A stretch of 64,000 bases of DNA, from assembly GCA_014526335.1 (NCBI GenBank), contig JACTAT010000061.1, forward strand, positions 1 to 64,000. Direction: 5' to 3'. The translations under genes were made by a program, and so were the position numbers. Source of the DNA: Chrysaora quinquecirrha (taxonomy: Eukaryota; Cnidaria; Scyphozoa; Semaeostomeae; Pelagiidae). Shown in pieces: positions 22,401-34,200 of this stretch (position 1 is the first letter of the stretch; each line of letters starts with the position of its first letter). Under the pieces are notes generated by a model. It did not search any database, was not told the origin of the DNA, and was given only the letters and a program-made list of their open reading frames with translations.

Positions 22401-23912
22401 TATGTTGACCTTGAAAATCAAACCAAAAAGTGGTTTGATTCCGAATGTAAAACTTTTAAAGAATTGTTTAATAAAGCCAAGAAAAAATATCAGCTCGCTT
22501 CGAAACGTAATTTCCAAGATGAGGTACTTTTAGCCATTCGAAATGATTATTTCAATATAAGAAGGAATTACAAGAAGATTTTAAAAAGAAAAAAGAGAAT
22601 ATATGTAGATAATGAAAAAAACAAACTTTGGTCACTTAAATCATGTGAACCCAAAGTCTTTTGGAATATGCTCAAAGGTCCGTTAGCTAAGTCTAGCACA
22701 AATTTCAGTAACCACGATTTATTTGCTTATTTTGAAGATCTGTTATCTGAATCTGGTGACGATGAGGGGACGTGTATTATTAGTGAAGAATCCAAGTTTG
22801 ATGAATCAATAACTGCTCAAATTGATTCATTTATAAATAGGCCAGTCACAGTACATGAAGTGAAAGAAGCAGTTAAGAAATTAAAATCAGGAAAATCGGC
22901 TGGTATTGATATGCTCACTGCTGAGATTTTTAAGTCGTTGGATGATAATTTCTTCTTTGTTTTCTCCAAACTATTTAATAAGATATTGGACACTGGTAAC
23001 TTTCCTGAAGAATGGGCAATAGGTATAATCGTTATTTTATTCAAGGGTGGGGATAAATCTAACCTTAATAATTACAGGGGAATAACTTTACTAAGTATAT
23101 TTGGAAAAATGTTTTTAGGTGTCCTTCTTGAAAGATTACAGATGGTTGCTACAAATTTCGATATTTTATGCGAAAATCAGGCAGCTTACAGAAAAGGCTA
23201 CCAAACAAGTGATCATATTTTTACGTTACATGCATTGATAGAAAATTCGTTGAAGTGTAGAAAGTCACCTCTTTATGTCTGTTTTGTCGATTTTCAGAAG
23301 GCATTTGATTCAGTTAATCATAAATTGTTGCTGCAGAAATTAGTGACTTATGGAATAAAAGGAGAATTCCTAAATATTGTATCTTCACTGTATTCAAAGG
23401 TTAAATCGTGTGTAAGAGGTGATGATAGTCTCACAAACTTTTTTGCTTGTTTGCGAGGGGTTAGACAAGGATGTCTACTTAGTCCTATGCTTTTGCTCTC
23501 TTCCTTAATGATTTGGAAGAATCTATCAGTAAGGTAAACCAGGGTGTTTACTTAGGAGATTTTAAGATTAGTTCGTTACTTTATGCAGACGATCTTGTTT
23601 TGTTTTCAAACACTGCTGAAGGCCTGCAATGTCAGTTAGATGAGCTTACTAGTTTTACAAAAAAGTTTAAGATGGCGGTAAATGTAGAGAAGACAAAAGT
23701 CATGGTTGTACGTAAAACTAATAGTCAGCGATGTTGTAACAAAGTTTGGAAGATTGCTGGAAAGGATGTAAAAATATGTGACTCTTATAAATACCTTGGT
23801 GTTACCTTAAAATCAAATGGATCTTTTTCGGAGCATGTTGAAAAAATAAAAGATAAGGCTCGGAAATCATATTATAGTCTTTTGTCGAAAAGTAGAGATT
23901 GGAACGGGTTTA

Positions 23913-24636
23913 GGGCCTTTGCACACTAGAGTACTTTTCCAAATTTTAGTAAGGATTAACAAATTAACACCTTTTTTCCTAGTGTGCAAGGACTTTTTTG
24001 CATTTTCTACTATCCATAAATTCTAGTAAGGATGAAACAGGCCGACTAATTAAATATGGGCAGCTCCCGAGCTGCCCTTATTTCTGCCAAATGTCATCAC
24101 GGATTAATTTCTTGACCTGAAGCGACATTTTCTTGCTTTTTTCACTCGTTCTCGAAACAAGATGTTTGATGAAGAGTTTTTCATGCTTCTTTATGATCGT
24201 TTTCTATTTGCTGGAGCAAAGCGGCCAGGGCAGAATGCAAAGAATGATCTTGGTATTATCTGCATATGTTAGAACTTTTAGACTTTTACAAATGCAACAA
24301 GCGGCATTAAGGTTCTTTATTCAACAATATTCTGAAGATCTAAAGTCGGCAATCTCAGATTCTGAAATTTAATTTATGTCATTCACTAAATTTCGAAAAT
24401 AGGCCATTTCAAAATAAATATAATTCAAGTTGATAGTGCATTGAGGGTGAAAGAAAGAAAGAATTCTTCTCAGACATTACGGTGAACCCTATCAAATCTG
24501 TCATCAGAAGTCGAAATGATTGATAGAGACTATTTCAGGGCATCAGGAATTTATGGTCGGAACTGAATAATTAGCAAATGCGCCCCACTGTTTGGTAGAA
24601 TTTTGGCATAATTTTAGGTCTAGTGTGCAAAGGGCC
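23913..24636. mobile_element. PIF/Harbinger-like element, copy 1, inside the LINE
   Basis: The inverted termini GGGCCTTTGCACACTAGA and TCTAGTGTGCAAAGGGCC (the right end preceded by AGG) are flanked by TTA on both sides. A 3-bp TWA-type duplication with GGG-starting termini fits PIF/Harbinger. It carries a frameshifted version of the small open frame that is intact in copy 2. No DDE transposase is present, so it needed help from elsewhere. It splits the LINE frame after the Asn-Gly-Phe codons. Confidence 0.82.
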
Positions 24637-25660
24637 TTAGTCCAAGACTTCTTCTTTTCCTCTTTGACAGTTTGGTGACACCTATTTTAAATTACTCTTG
24701 CGCTGTTTGGGGTCATAATGAATGGCCTGATCTAGAGAAAATACATCTTCAAGCTTGTAAATATGCACTTGGTGTAAAATCCTCAACTTGTTTAGATGCA
24801 ATATATTCAGAATTAGGTAGAATCACTTTACTTACATTACGACATATAGATATGATTAAATTTTTTAGAAGATTAAGTAATTTAGATTCAAAGCGTTATG
24901 CTAAAATGGCATTTGAAATGTTATCAAATGATGCAAATCTGGGGGTTAAAAACTGGGTTTCAAATGCTAAAGATCTAGTTCAATCTTACGCTATAACTGA
25001 TAATGATAGTAAGACCCAAATTAAAGTTAAGATTAAAGACATATTTGCATCGAGAATGGTGGATAAACTTCAGAGTCATATTAGCAGTGAGAAAAAAATT
25101 GAGAACGTATGCATTATTTAAAAACTCTTTCAAATTTGAAACGTATTTGGATGTTATAACTAATTTCAAAACAAGGAGTAATTTGTGTAAGTTCAGACTT
25201 AGTTCTCATACATTACATATAGAAACAGGTAGATATGGAAAAAACCCAACTCCTAAGGAAGAAAGATATTGCGTCTATTGTAAAGCTAATTCCAATAGTT
25301 CCTATGTAGAGGATGAATTTCACTTTTTAATGATCTGCCCTCTCTATGCTGAGGAAAGACATCAACTCTTGACAGTTGCAAAAGGTAAATATCCAAATAC
25401 GTCATGCCTAAGGGCCTTTGCACACTAGAGTACTTTTCCAAACTTTAGTTAGGATTAACAAATTAACACCTTTTTTCCTAGTGTGCAAGGACTTTTTTGC
25501 ATTTTCTACTATCCATAAATTCTAGTAAGGATGAAACAGGCCGACTAATTAAATATGGGCAGCTCCCGAGCTGCCCTTATTTCTGCCAAATGTCATCACG
25601 GATTAATTTCTTGACTTGAAGCGACATTTTCTTGCTTTTTTCATTCGTTCTCGAAACAAG

Positions 25661-25840
25661 ATGTCGGATGAAGAGTTTTTCTATTTGCTGGAGCAAAGCG
25701 GCCAGGGCAGAATGCAAAGAATGATTTTGGTATTATCTGCACATGTTAGACTATCACATTTACAAATGCAACAAGCGGCATTAAGGTTCTTTATTCAACA
25801 ATATTCTGAAGAGCTAAAGTCGGAGAACCCAGATACTTAA
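25661..25840 (+). CDS. Small protein encoded by the Harbinger-like element (59 aa)
   Basis: An intact 59-codon frame starts at ATG 25,661 (MSDEEFFYLLEQSG) and ends with TAA at 25,838-25,840. It is acidic at both ends with a helical, Gln-rich middle. Copy 1 of the element has the same sequence near 24,161-24,372, but an inserted segment with a frameshift replaces the N-terminal part. I do not recognise a domain. It could be a first exon of a Harbinger-type accessory or transposase gene, or a chance frame kept because both copies are young. It is not the LINE's protein. Confidence 0.4.
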   Translation: MSDEEFFYLLEQSGQGRMQRMILVLSAHVRLSHLQMQQAALRFFIQQYSEELKSENPDT

Positions 25841-26013
25841 ATTTAATTCATGTCATTCACTAAATGTCGAAAATAGGCAATTTCAAAATAAATATAATTC
25901 AAGTTGATGGTGCATTGAGAGTGAAAGAAAGAAAGAATTCTTCTCAGACGTTACGGTGAACCCTATCGAATCTGTCATCAGAAGTCGAAATGATTGATAG
26001 AGACTATTAATTA

Positions 26014-26512
26014 TTTTTTTTTTTTTTTTCTTCTCGACACTATATCATATATGATACATGGTCAAAAACTAAGTAGTAACAAAAATACAATATTAGTTAA
26101 CAAAACAGATTACAAAAGAGGTTACATAAGTCATATTAGATAAAGCTATAAAAAGGTTTCACATGTATAAAAGCTAAAATTAAAGGCTAAACTTATAAAA
26201 AATCAGAATCTAAATTTTAATCGTCTCTAATTTTCTTCTAGACGCCTATTATATATAATTGATAAAAATTCGCCCGTGTCGTTTAATAGGGTTTCGTTTT
26301 CATTTGTCATGAGATATATAAATTTTTGTTCTTTAGTTGGAATAGATTTGAATTGGGGGCAGAAATCTTCAATACTTTTAAGGAAAGTTTTTCGTTCTGA
26401 GATATAGTTTTTACAGGATAATAAAAGTGTGTTCTTTCAATTGGGGGTTTCATGTGTCTCCCCTTTTCTATCGCTAGGCAATGGTCACTAAGTCTTAATT
26501 TGGTAAAAAGTC
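26014..26512 (-). mobile_element. Antisense 5'-truncated LINE fragment nested in Harbinger copy 2
   Basis: The left end is a poly-T run (26,014-26,029), which is the poly-A tail seen from the opposite strand. The duplication TTAATTA flanks it at 26,007-26,013 and 26,513-26,519. On the minus strand, about 26,500-26,226, a LINE C-terminal tail is readable: LRLSDHCLAIEKGRH, then after a frameshift a stretch ending EFLSIIYNRRLEEN and a stop. It is a different LINE family from its host and is the third level of nesting here. Confidence 0.82.
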
Positions 26513-27233
26513 TTAATTAGCAAATGCGCCCCGCTGTTTGGTAGAATTTTGGCAGAATTTTAGGTCTAGTGTGCAAAGGGCCTAAGTCCTCAAGATCTAT
26601 TTATTTGGTTGATGAGTCAGGAAGATGTTGAACTGGTAAAAATCTTAGCAAAAAATGTAACTCTTTCATTTCGTAATCGCGATAAATTCCTGAGCTTAAC
26701 AACAAAAAAATAGATCAATCTTTTCCGATTTTATTTTTTCCCTTTCTTTTTTTTTTTTTATTATAATAATCTATATATTATCTGTAGTGTTAGTCATAAT
26801 CATTTTCTTGTAATCATTGCTGTTTTTAAGATAATAATATCTTGCTGGTGATTCTTGATGAATTTTTGTTAATAACCTTTATCTTCTAATCGTTGTTAAT
26901 TTTTGTTATGTTTAGGTTTAGGTTTTTTAATTAATTGTTATTTTGTTAGATTTTCATGTTACAGTTGCTAAGTAGATTAAGGGCCATTTCGGCCTATGTA
27001 TCTACGATATTATAAAAAAAAAAAAAAAGAAAATACTGGTAAAGAATTATTTTCGCAAGAAAAAGTACGTAAAGAATCATACAGTAGGTAAGAAGAACAT
27101 TTGGATAGGACTGATTAACAATTATCACTATGAATCTAAGTTTTCTAATAGTTTCGGACCTTTTACACATCCGTGATACCTCAACAAAATGTAAAAGACA
27201 GTAGTTTTGCTTCAGACCGATGACAGAATGAAT

Positions 27234-27395
27234 TTTGAAAGCTCAAAAAATTTGAGCCTCTGCGGAGGAGCACATTTTTAACTGTGCATAACTTTGTATC
27301 CGTAGCTCAAATGCAAGGCATGTCTTATAATATTTTGCTGCATTTTTGACGCTCTTTCATATGGTATACTGAAATTTGAAATATCTTGACTTTGA
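27234..27395. repeat. Dispersed repeat, inverted partner of 20,262-20,425
   Basis: The reverse complement shows ACGGATACAAAGTTATGC, ATGCCTTGCATTTGAG and AAAAATGTGCTCC, matching the segment right of the assembly gap. Similarity may continue to about 27,480, which would correspond to the sequence left of the gap (ACTTGG...GCTGGC). Confidence 0.55.
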
Positions 27396-27674
27396 TTTTT
27401 TACTGACCGGCAACTACATACGTCATCGATCACGTGACATCCGGCAATTACCAAAAAATGTCCCAAGTGCCAAAATATCCGCAATAGTGTAGTTAAGTAA
27501 TAGCAACAATAAAATTTTCGGTTACCCAGTTTGCTAGATGGTTACAGTAATTTCCCTGTCTATGATTATTGTTGCCTATTGACCGGTGCTGAAGATTTAT
27601 AAGTTTTCATCCTAGTTCATGAAGTATTGTCTGCTGCGCTTTGACTTCGTTTAAAATATTGTAAAAAACCCTTT

Positions 27675-28229
27675 AAATACCAGGGAGCAACTACATGGAA
27701 TGAGATCCCTAAAGAAATAAGAGATCCTGCCTCGCTAATTTCCTTCAAACAAAAACTAAACCTGAGGTAGTGATCCAAACACGACCCCTTGGAAGAGCAG
27801 CTACATTATTATTCTCACAGGATGAAAATCTCTGAATTTGTTATTAGGCAAAGATAATTGATCTAACAACCCTCTTAGGATACGGGAAACCAAGAAGAAC
27901 CCCCCTAGGGGTTTCTCTATGTTTTATAAGTCAATCTGTGTGTTCCAGCCAGTCTTCTTCAGCAACTCGCAATATAAGATTAGCTGCCCCTCCACTCCTC
28001 CCGCAGTGACGGTCTCAACACTCTCTGCCTTTCAAACAGCGAAGCCTCCTTCGCACTCTCCATATCTTAGCCAATTGAAAGGAAGAGAGTGGAATACGGT
28101 GAGAATAGAGTACTATTTTTCTTACATTCTAAATTGTGAATTTGAAGTCGAAGTTTTTCTTTTGTAATACTGAAAGGGTATTGTGTATAAATAAAAAGAA
28201 ATGAATGAATGAATGAATGAATGAATGAT
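27675..28229 (+). mobile_element. 3' remnant of a third LINE with ATGA microsatellite tail
   Basis: The frame 27,675-27,770 reads KYQGATTWNEIPKEIRD, ending SFKQKLNLR and a stop. This is the typical C-terminal 'W-N-x-I-P-x-x-I-R-x...S-F-K-x-x-L' tail of CR1/L2-like LINE proteins. The 3' flank runs to an (ATGA)n microsatellite at about 28,200-28,229, a common end for such elements. It is a fragment only, and it lies just 66 bp before the first visible CEP135 exon. Confidence 0.6.
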
Positions 28230-28295
28230 CATGGCTATATGTTATTTACAGTATGTTTGTTTAATTGTAAAAACGTTTTTAATTTTTCACTCCAG

Positions 28296-31200
28296 ATTCA
28301 AAGTAATGTCCGCAATCTAACAACGGAGAAAGAGAACATACAGCTGCTGTACGAACAGGTAAAAATATTTAATGAAGTGCTATGCGCAATTTTCGTTGGA
28401 TTTCCTCAATGTGAAATTACTCCATCCCAGTTAAATACGAACTTGCTTTAATTCAAAATACTTACGTTTATGTCTTCTACATATAATGCCAGGCTGATAT
28501 ACATAGCTTACAGCTAGCTATCCGAAGATATTGGAATTGTTGCTGCTACAAGTGCTACTTATTCCCCACGATAAGACTTTGCTATTGGTCAAATCATAGG
28601 AAAGGTTATTATAAAAGCTTAGGCCTTGGCCAAACGACGAAACATTGTTTGTCAAACATTTGACATGCGCTTGTGAAGCAAAATGCTCTACCGTTTGGAC
28701 ACATCACCAAACATTGCTTATCAAACATTTGATATTTGTTTGTAGAGCAAAATGTTTTAACCGTTTGGCCACGTCAGAAAACATTGCCTGTTGTTGCTGT
28801 TACTATTTTTTGAGTAGGCTTTTATTTCTAGCTTTTACATCTAATTTAGGCTTACTATGCATGCTGCATCCAAGCATGGGACCCCTAGTTTAATTTCCCT
28901 TCCGAAGGACGGCATAGTGAGTTGTCATTCATCTGGAGCGTCACCCATCAAGATGCTGACCTCACACAACCAAGCTTAACTTCAGCTGTCTAACGAGAAC
29001 TGACTGAGAAGCTTGGTTACTCACTCTACTGTTAGGAATTTTTTCAAGCAAAAAATGTTTTTGAGCTATTTGAAAACACATTTGACTTAAATCTGTGTTT
29101 TTTAACGTGCCTAAGTATTCAAAAATTGCTTGATAAGCAAATTCCAAAAATGACAACAAATGTTTGATCGTTTTCCCAGGGCCCTTAAGCCAATGTCAGC
29201 CCGTTGACCGTAGAAATGTTTTTGTAATTCACAGGCCAATGATGAGATTCAGCGCCTCCGCAGGCAGCTTAATCGTGCCAAGTCACCTTCACCAACACGG
29301 AAAGTGACGTCGATTTTAGAGCGAGTTGAAAAAGAGCGAGACGATGCTATTGATGATTTAAGAAGAATGAAAGGAGAGCTTCAGTCTTTAGAAGATCAAC
29401 TAGGGGTAAGTTGGAGTTTTAGATTGATAATATTGTTTATATTTTTAATAACCCACATAAGTAGTACCAACAACTGTTATGGTTAGGCCTTGGCCAAATG
29501 ATCAAACACTGTTAGTCAAACCTCTGAAATCTGCTTGTCAAACGAAATTTTTACCGTTTAGCTAATCACAAAACATTTTCGTCAATTATTTTTACATCTG
29601 AGAAGCATAGAATGTTTTGGCAGTTTCTCGAAGACATTGCAAAGCAAGTTTTGCTTGTCAAGCAATGTTTTGTGCGGTGGTTAAACGGTCAAACATTGCT
29701 TGAGAAGCAACTCTCAAATGTTTGACCAGCAATTTTTTATTGTTTTGCCAGGGCCATAGGGCTATGACCCTATCCCCTCTTATGGTGCATGAAGGAACTT
29801 GGACTTTTCAAATTCATGCAGTTGTATAATTTTTACGCATGGCGTTGAAGTTTTGGGAAAATATTATAAGGGCAATTTACTATCCAAAGCTTGTGATTGA
29901 GGTCTTTTTAACTAGCCTTTCCTTTGAGCTGCTGAATTATGCAATAAACGCCGCCTCTTTGAAACGCTCCTTCTAATAAGCGCGCCACTTGAAAGGGAGC
30001 TTTTATTCTAGTTTAGCTCAACGGTTAACTCAGACTAGCTCAACGATGTTAACTCGAATGTACAGTGGTTAACGATTCATCAACATTGGAAATATATAGA
30101 CAGAAAACAGATAAGAAATTTTCAGCAGCTGCCTAAGCTCTTCAATCACACAGTAAAACATATTGGCCCTAAACCCACTTCGTCCCAAATTGACCATAAT
30201 TGACCCTATTCTTTCAGGACAACCTATGGTCTTACTGATTTAGGGTCAGTGTTCGACTACATTCCTAAATCGTCCCTAAAAGTGAAATGAAGGTTATCCC
30301 TATATTTTCCCGAAATTGTGCCGAAATTTTATGTCCCTAAAAGCAGATTCCCTGTTATGATAAGAATGTTGGCTGAAATGCTGGCTACGTTAAACCATCT
30401 CTGCCTCTCAACATGAAAGAAGAATTTTGGCGAAATGTTGGGTCCTATAGATACATTTGGCCAAGACTCACTATGCGGGTTTTTACTATAGTTTTTGAGC
30501 TCGCAAAATTCTGTCTCTCTTCATCAATGATTATCACTCGATATTCTGGTTTACAGGTGCTACATGCAGGCCAAGGTAAAGAGAGGACAAAACACGATGA
30601 AAGAGTCTCAGATCTTGAGCAAGTCATTGATAAGGTATCTTTGATTTCTTTACTTACCACCGTCAAATAAAGCTTGGATACTTTGGGGAAGGTATTCCCC
30701 AATGTAGGCTGACAGGTATGCACCCCTCATATGCATGGGTTTTCCTTCAAAAATTCTCTAGAACTGGTTCCGATTTATGCCTAAAATCCCTTAAAAGTGA
30801 GCGTAGAATCAAATTTCCTTTACATTCGATACACAAATGTATACTTTAACTCATAAAACTAGGTTTCTGAATGTGTTAAACAAACTTTCTTAAAGGTGGG
30901 TTTGTTTGTACCAATGTGGGGACGTACCCTTTTAACAGTTGTCAATGTTACATTCTTCTGTTTTACGTTCGAAGACAGATACAGCCATGAATACGACGTA
31001 TTGCGACATTATTATGACTTAAGACTCACTCTAAAGAATGTACACTACTTTCGACTTAAATACATCTCACCATAACGGAAATTATTACAGAGATAACAAA
31101 GGAACAAAAGAAAAAGAGAAAGTTCATATACATTACAATTGGCATGACATTATTAGTCCCACTAAGAATTTATGGTCTCTATCATTCCCCCTGGCCGTTG

Positions 31201-34200
31201 GTGATTCCAATACGGCTTAATTCAAACTCCTGTAAAGCCCAAATACTCCCATCATTACAATTTTTTTATTTTGAAAGCTTGAGCGAGAAAGAGGCGAGTT
31301 GCAGACACGTGTGACGTCACTTAGAGAAATGCTTGGTAATTTAGAAGAACAGCTCAAGTCAACCACGTCGTCACTGAGAAACAGTAGAGAGGCTGTTGCT
31401 GATAAGGAGGCTGAGATATCGAAAATGCGATTATTGTTGGAGCAGTCAGAAAGATCTGCAGATGACTTGAAAAGGAGGTTGGAAAAGACAATGCACGACT
31501 TGCAGAGAACGGAAACTGAGAGAATGTCTAGTGAAGATTTCAAAGGTAAAATATGAATAAATGAATACTTTTTATACCGTAGGAAAATGCTTCAAAAAAG
31601 TGCCAACCTTCCTTCGACCCAATTTGGTTGACGGTTGAGAATTCGAAAGAATATTTACTGAAGTTTATACTGTATGTTGTAGCTTTAAAGTTATGGGGTT
31701 CGGGTGCTAATGTGGAACCTGTTAACAAACATTTTCTTCCAAAAGGCCATTTCTTTGTAAAAAAATATCAATCTTTTTTAAATATGTGTCAAGAGTGGCG
31801 ACATTGGATTGACTTTCACAAGCTGCGTAACACAAAAGATTGGATTCGAACCTGAACCACATGACCAGAGATTCAACGACGTTTCCACTTAGCTACAGAG
31901 CTCAATGAAATCGCCGAGTAATTCTCCAAGTCATACAGCCCAAAACTCTCCTCTAGTTTGACGTATTTCTGTGTTTCGGCTATGTTGAGTCTTCTTCAGC
32001 ATTATACATATTTGTTTATATATTTGTGATGAAGAAGGCTCCACATAACTGGAACACAGAACGTCAATGGGAGGGAGACTTTGGGCTGTATGACTTGGAG
32101 AGTTATTTGACGATTTATTGAGCTCTATAGCCCAGTGGAAACGTCGTTGGCTCTCTGATCCTGCAGTCCAGGTGCGAATCCCATCAACTGTGGTATGCCA
32201 CATGTGAAAAAACCCTTTTAACTATTAACCTTCTTTTTTATCTTGTAGCTGACCTTGAAAATGAAGTCGAGACGCTAAGAGATGAGGTGATCCGGTTGAA
32301 AGGCATGACTAGTTCTCTTGATCGAGAAAGAGATCTTTTGCAGCAAGAAGTTGACCAGAAAACGGAGCTGCTCGTCGATGCTGAAGCAACGAAAGCACGA
32401 ATGGTGAGTTTATACTCCTTTCTTATACTCTAGTGTTCGACTTTTAAGCTTATACTATTCTTTTCTAAATCAAGATGCCTCTCTCTATTGGAATCCTCTT
32501 AAGCCCTGGTCTAATGATCAAACATTGTTTGTCAAACATTTGTAGTTTGCTTTTCAAGCAAAATGTTTGATCCTTTTGTATTTCTCGGTAAACATCTTTT
32601 TCTTGCTTCGTTTTCGATAACAGAGGATAAACAATGTCTTTTGATGTGCCCGAACGTTTAAACATTTCTTGATAAGCGAATTTGAATGATTGAAAAACAA
32701 TGTTTGGTCGTTTGGTAAAGATCCTAACCGTTGTCGCTAAAGACATATCAGCGTACATAAGGGAGTACCCCACTGGTTTCCTAGCTTCAGTTGACGAGGA
32801 AAGTTAAACTTTGGCTAAACTAGGAGACATGTTGCGCGTAACATTGCATTTGGAGTGTCTCCTAGGGTGGCCAAACATGCAAGTGACAAGCGAAAAACAT
32901 GTCCCCGAGCCGCGGAGACGAGCAATGTTTCTGTTGTTTCCCAGAAACATTTGCGTGTCTCTCGCTAAAAATTTTCTCGCCTGCTAAAAACTTTCCGAGG
33001 TTGCTAAACTGGAAAACATCGAGGGGACTTGTCGCGACAATGTTGCGCGAGACATATCTTCTAGTTTAGCTAGACCTTGAGGATATCTTTTCACCCCCTA
33101 CCCTTCTGAAAACATATTTAAAGAACACATCGTGTAAATTTGATAAAGGACTGGCAAAGAAGTTTTTGGTCTTTGCTACTGCTAAGGAAATGAGAACAGA
33201 GCAGTAAGAGTAGCTGAACACAGCGACAACACAAGTTTGATGAGTGCACTGCAGAAAGTCACACCAAATGTCTTGTTTGCTGAAAAACTCCCAGAAACTC
33301 AGAAATATAAGAAATTTCAACCTCAATAGTCTTATAGAAAATTATGCACACTTTGTACATTTACAGTGTGCTAATAGAACACAGGGAAAATATGATCATG
33401 CTTGCAGAGTTTCAACTATGAAATCTGCGATTGAGAATCAGGAGGGAAAAGATTTTGTCAACATTTGTTCTAAGGATAATGCAAAAGATTATCCTATACA
33501 ATCAGCAAGAATAATTGTGAGAATCCTCTTTGGACATGTTTACGGAGTGCAGTAAACATTCTTTTCTTTGATTATTTACTTGCGGTCTTGCTGTGAAAGG
33601 CAGGTGAATCTTCTAGAATGCTTTCGCTTATGTGTGAAACATGGAACGGTAACCGTGGAATGGTGCATTGGAATTTCGGATCTCGGAATGACGAAGAACC
33701 GGGAATCTTGTTTTATTACATTTGGTCGAGGGGCATTTCACTCCTCGAGAAGGCGTACGTGATTCCCGATGAAACAAAAAGATTTTCAAGAGATTTCTAT
33801 GAAAACAATAGACATCACAGCCAAGAATGTACGAGATTCCAAGCACTGAATTGCCCCTTGCAATTCGTTAGGTTACGAGGTAAAACTCAAATTGTAACCC
33901 GTGGATGTACTGGTTATATTGTCATGACATCGATTATCTAGTTTGACCCATAGCAAGACATCCAACACTGGAGGGGCAAAAGGGCGTGGTCAAAGAAAAT
34001 AAGGGCGTGGTTGTGAGACAAATTACCGAGTCGGATCCTACAACATTTTCGATCCAATTCAGCCTATATACAAATCTTACCAATGAAAGAGGGGGCGACT
34101 GCCCTGTATGCCCCCCCCCCTGGGCTTTGCCACTGGTAGAAGTTCTTGTCCTCACTTTGTAAAAGCTTTCGAGAAACGACAGCAAAAATGGAGATTTCAT

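Larger units (their letters stand above)
25412..26582. mobile_element. PIF/Harbinger-like element, copy 2, inside the same LINE
   Basis: It has the same termini as copy 1, flanked here by TAA on both sides, and the body is nearly identical to copy 1 over about 600 bp. A 499-bp antisense LINE fragment (26,014-26,512) replaces about 35 bp that copy 1 retains. The two copies lie 775 bp apart in the LINE and have different target triplets, so they are independent insertions and not a duplication of one. Confidence 0.82.
22401..27029 (+). mobile_element. 5'-truncated, inactive LINE retrotransposon (host of nested insertions)
   Basis: The coding part of a non-LTR reverse transcriptase begins near 22,401. 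Motifs in order are SGKSAGIDMLTAE, LFKGGDKSNLNNYRGITLLS, AYRKGYQTSDHIF, FVDFQKAFDSVNH, RGVRQGCLLSP, LLYADDLVLF (the catalytic YADD, about 23,580) and YKYLGVTL, followed by a C-terminal CVYC...H...C zinc-knuckle-like stretch and a stop at 26,711-26,713. The 3' end is a poly-A run at 27,012-27,029. The endonuclease region is absent. One base is missing in a T run at about 23,491, and one A is extra at about 25,092-25,098; each shifts the frame. Two DNA transposons interrupt the frame at 23,913-24,636 and 25,412-26,582, and removing each with one target copy makes the flanking codons continuous. It is clearly dead. The LINE clade cannot be fixed from motifs alone. Confidence 0.92.
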
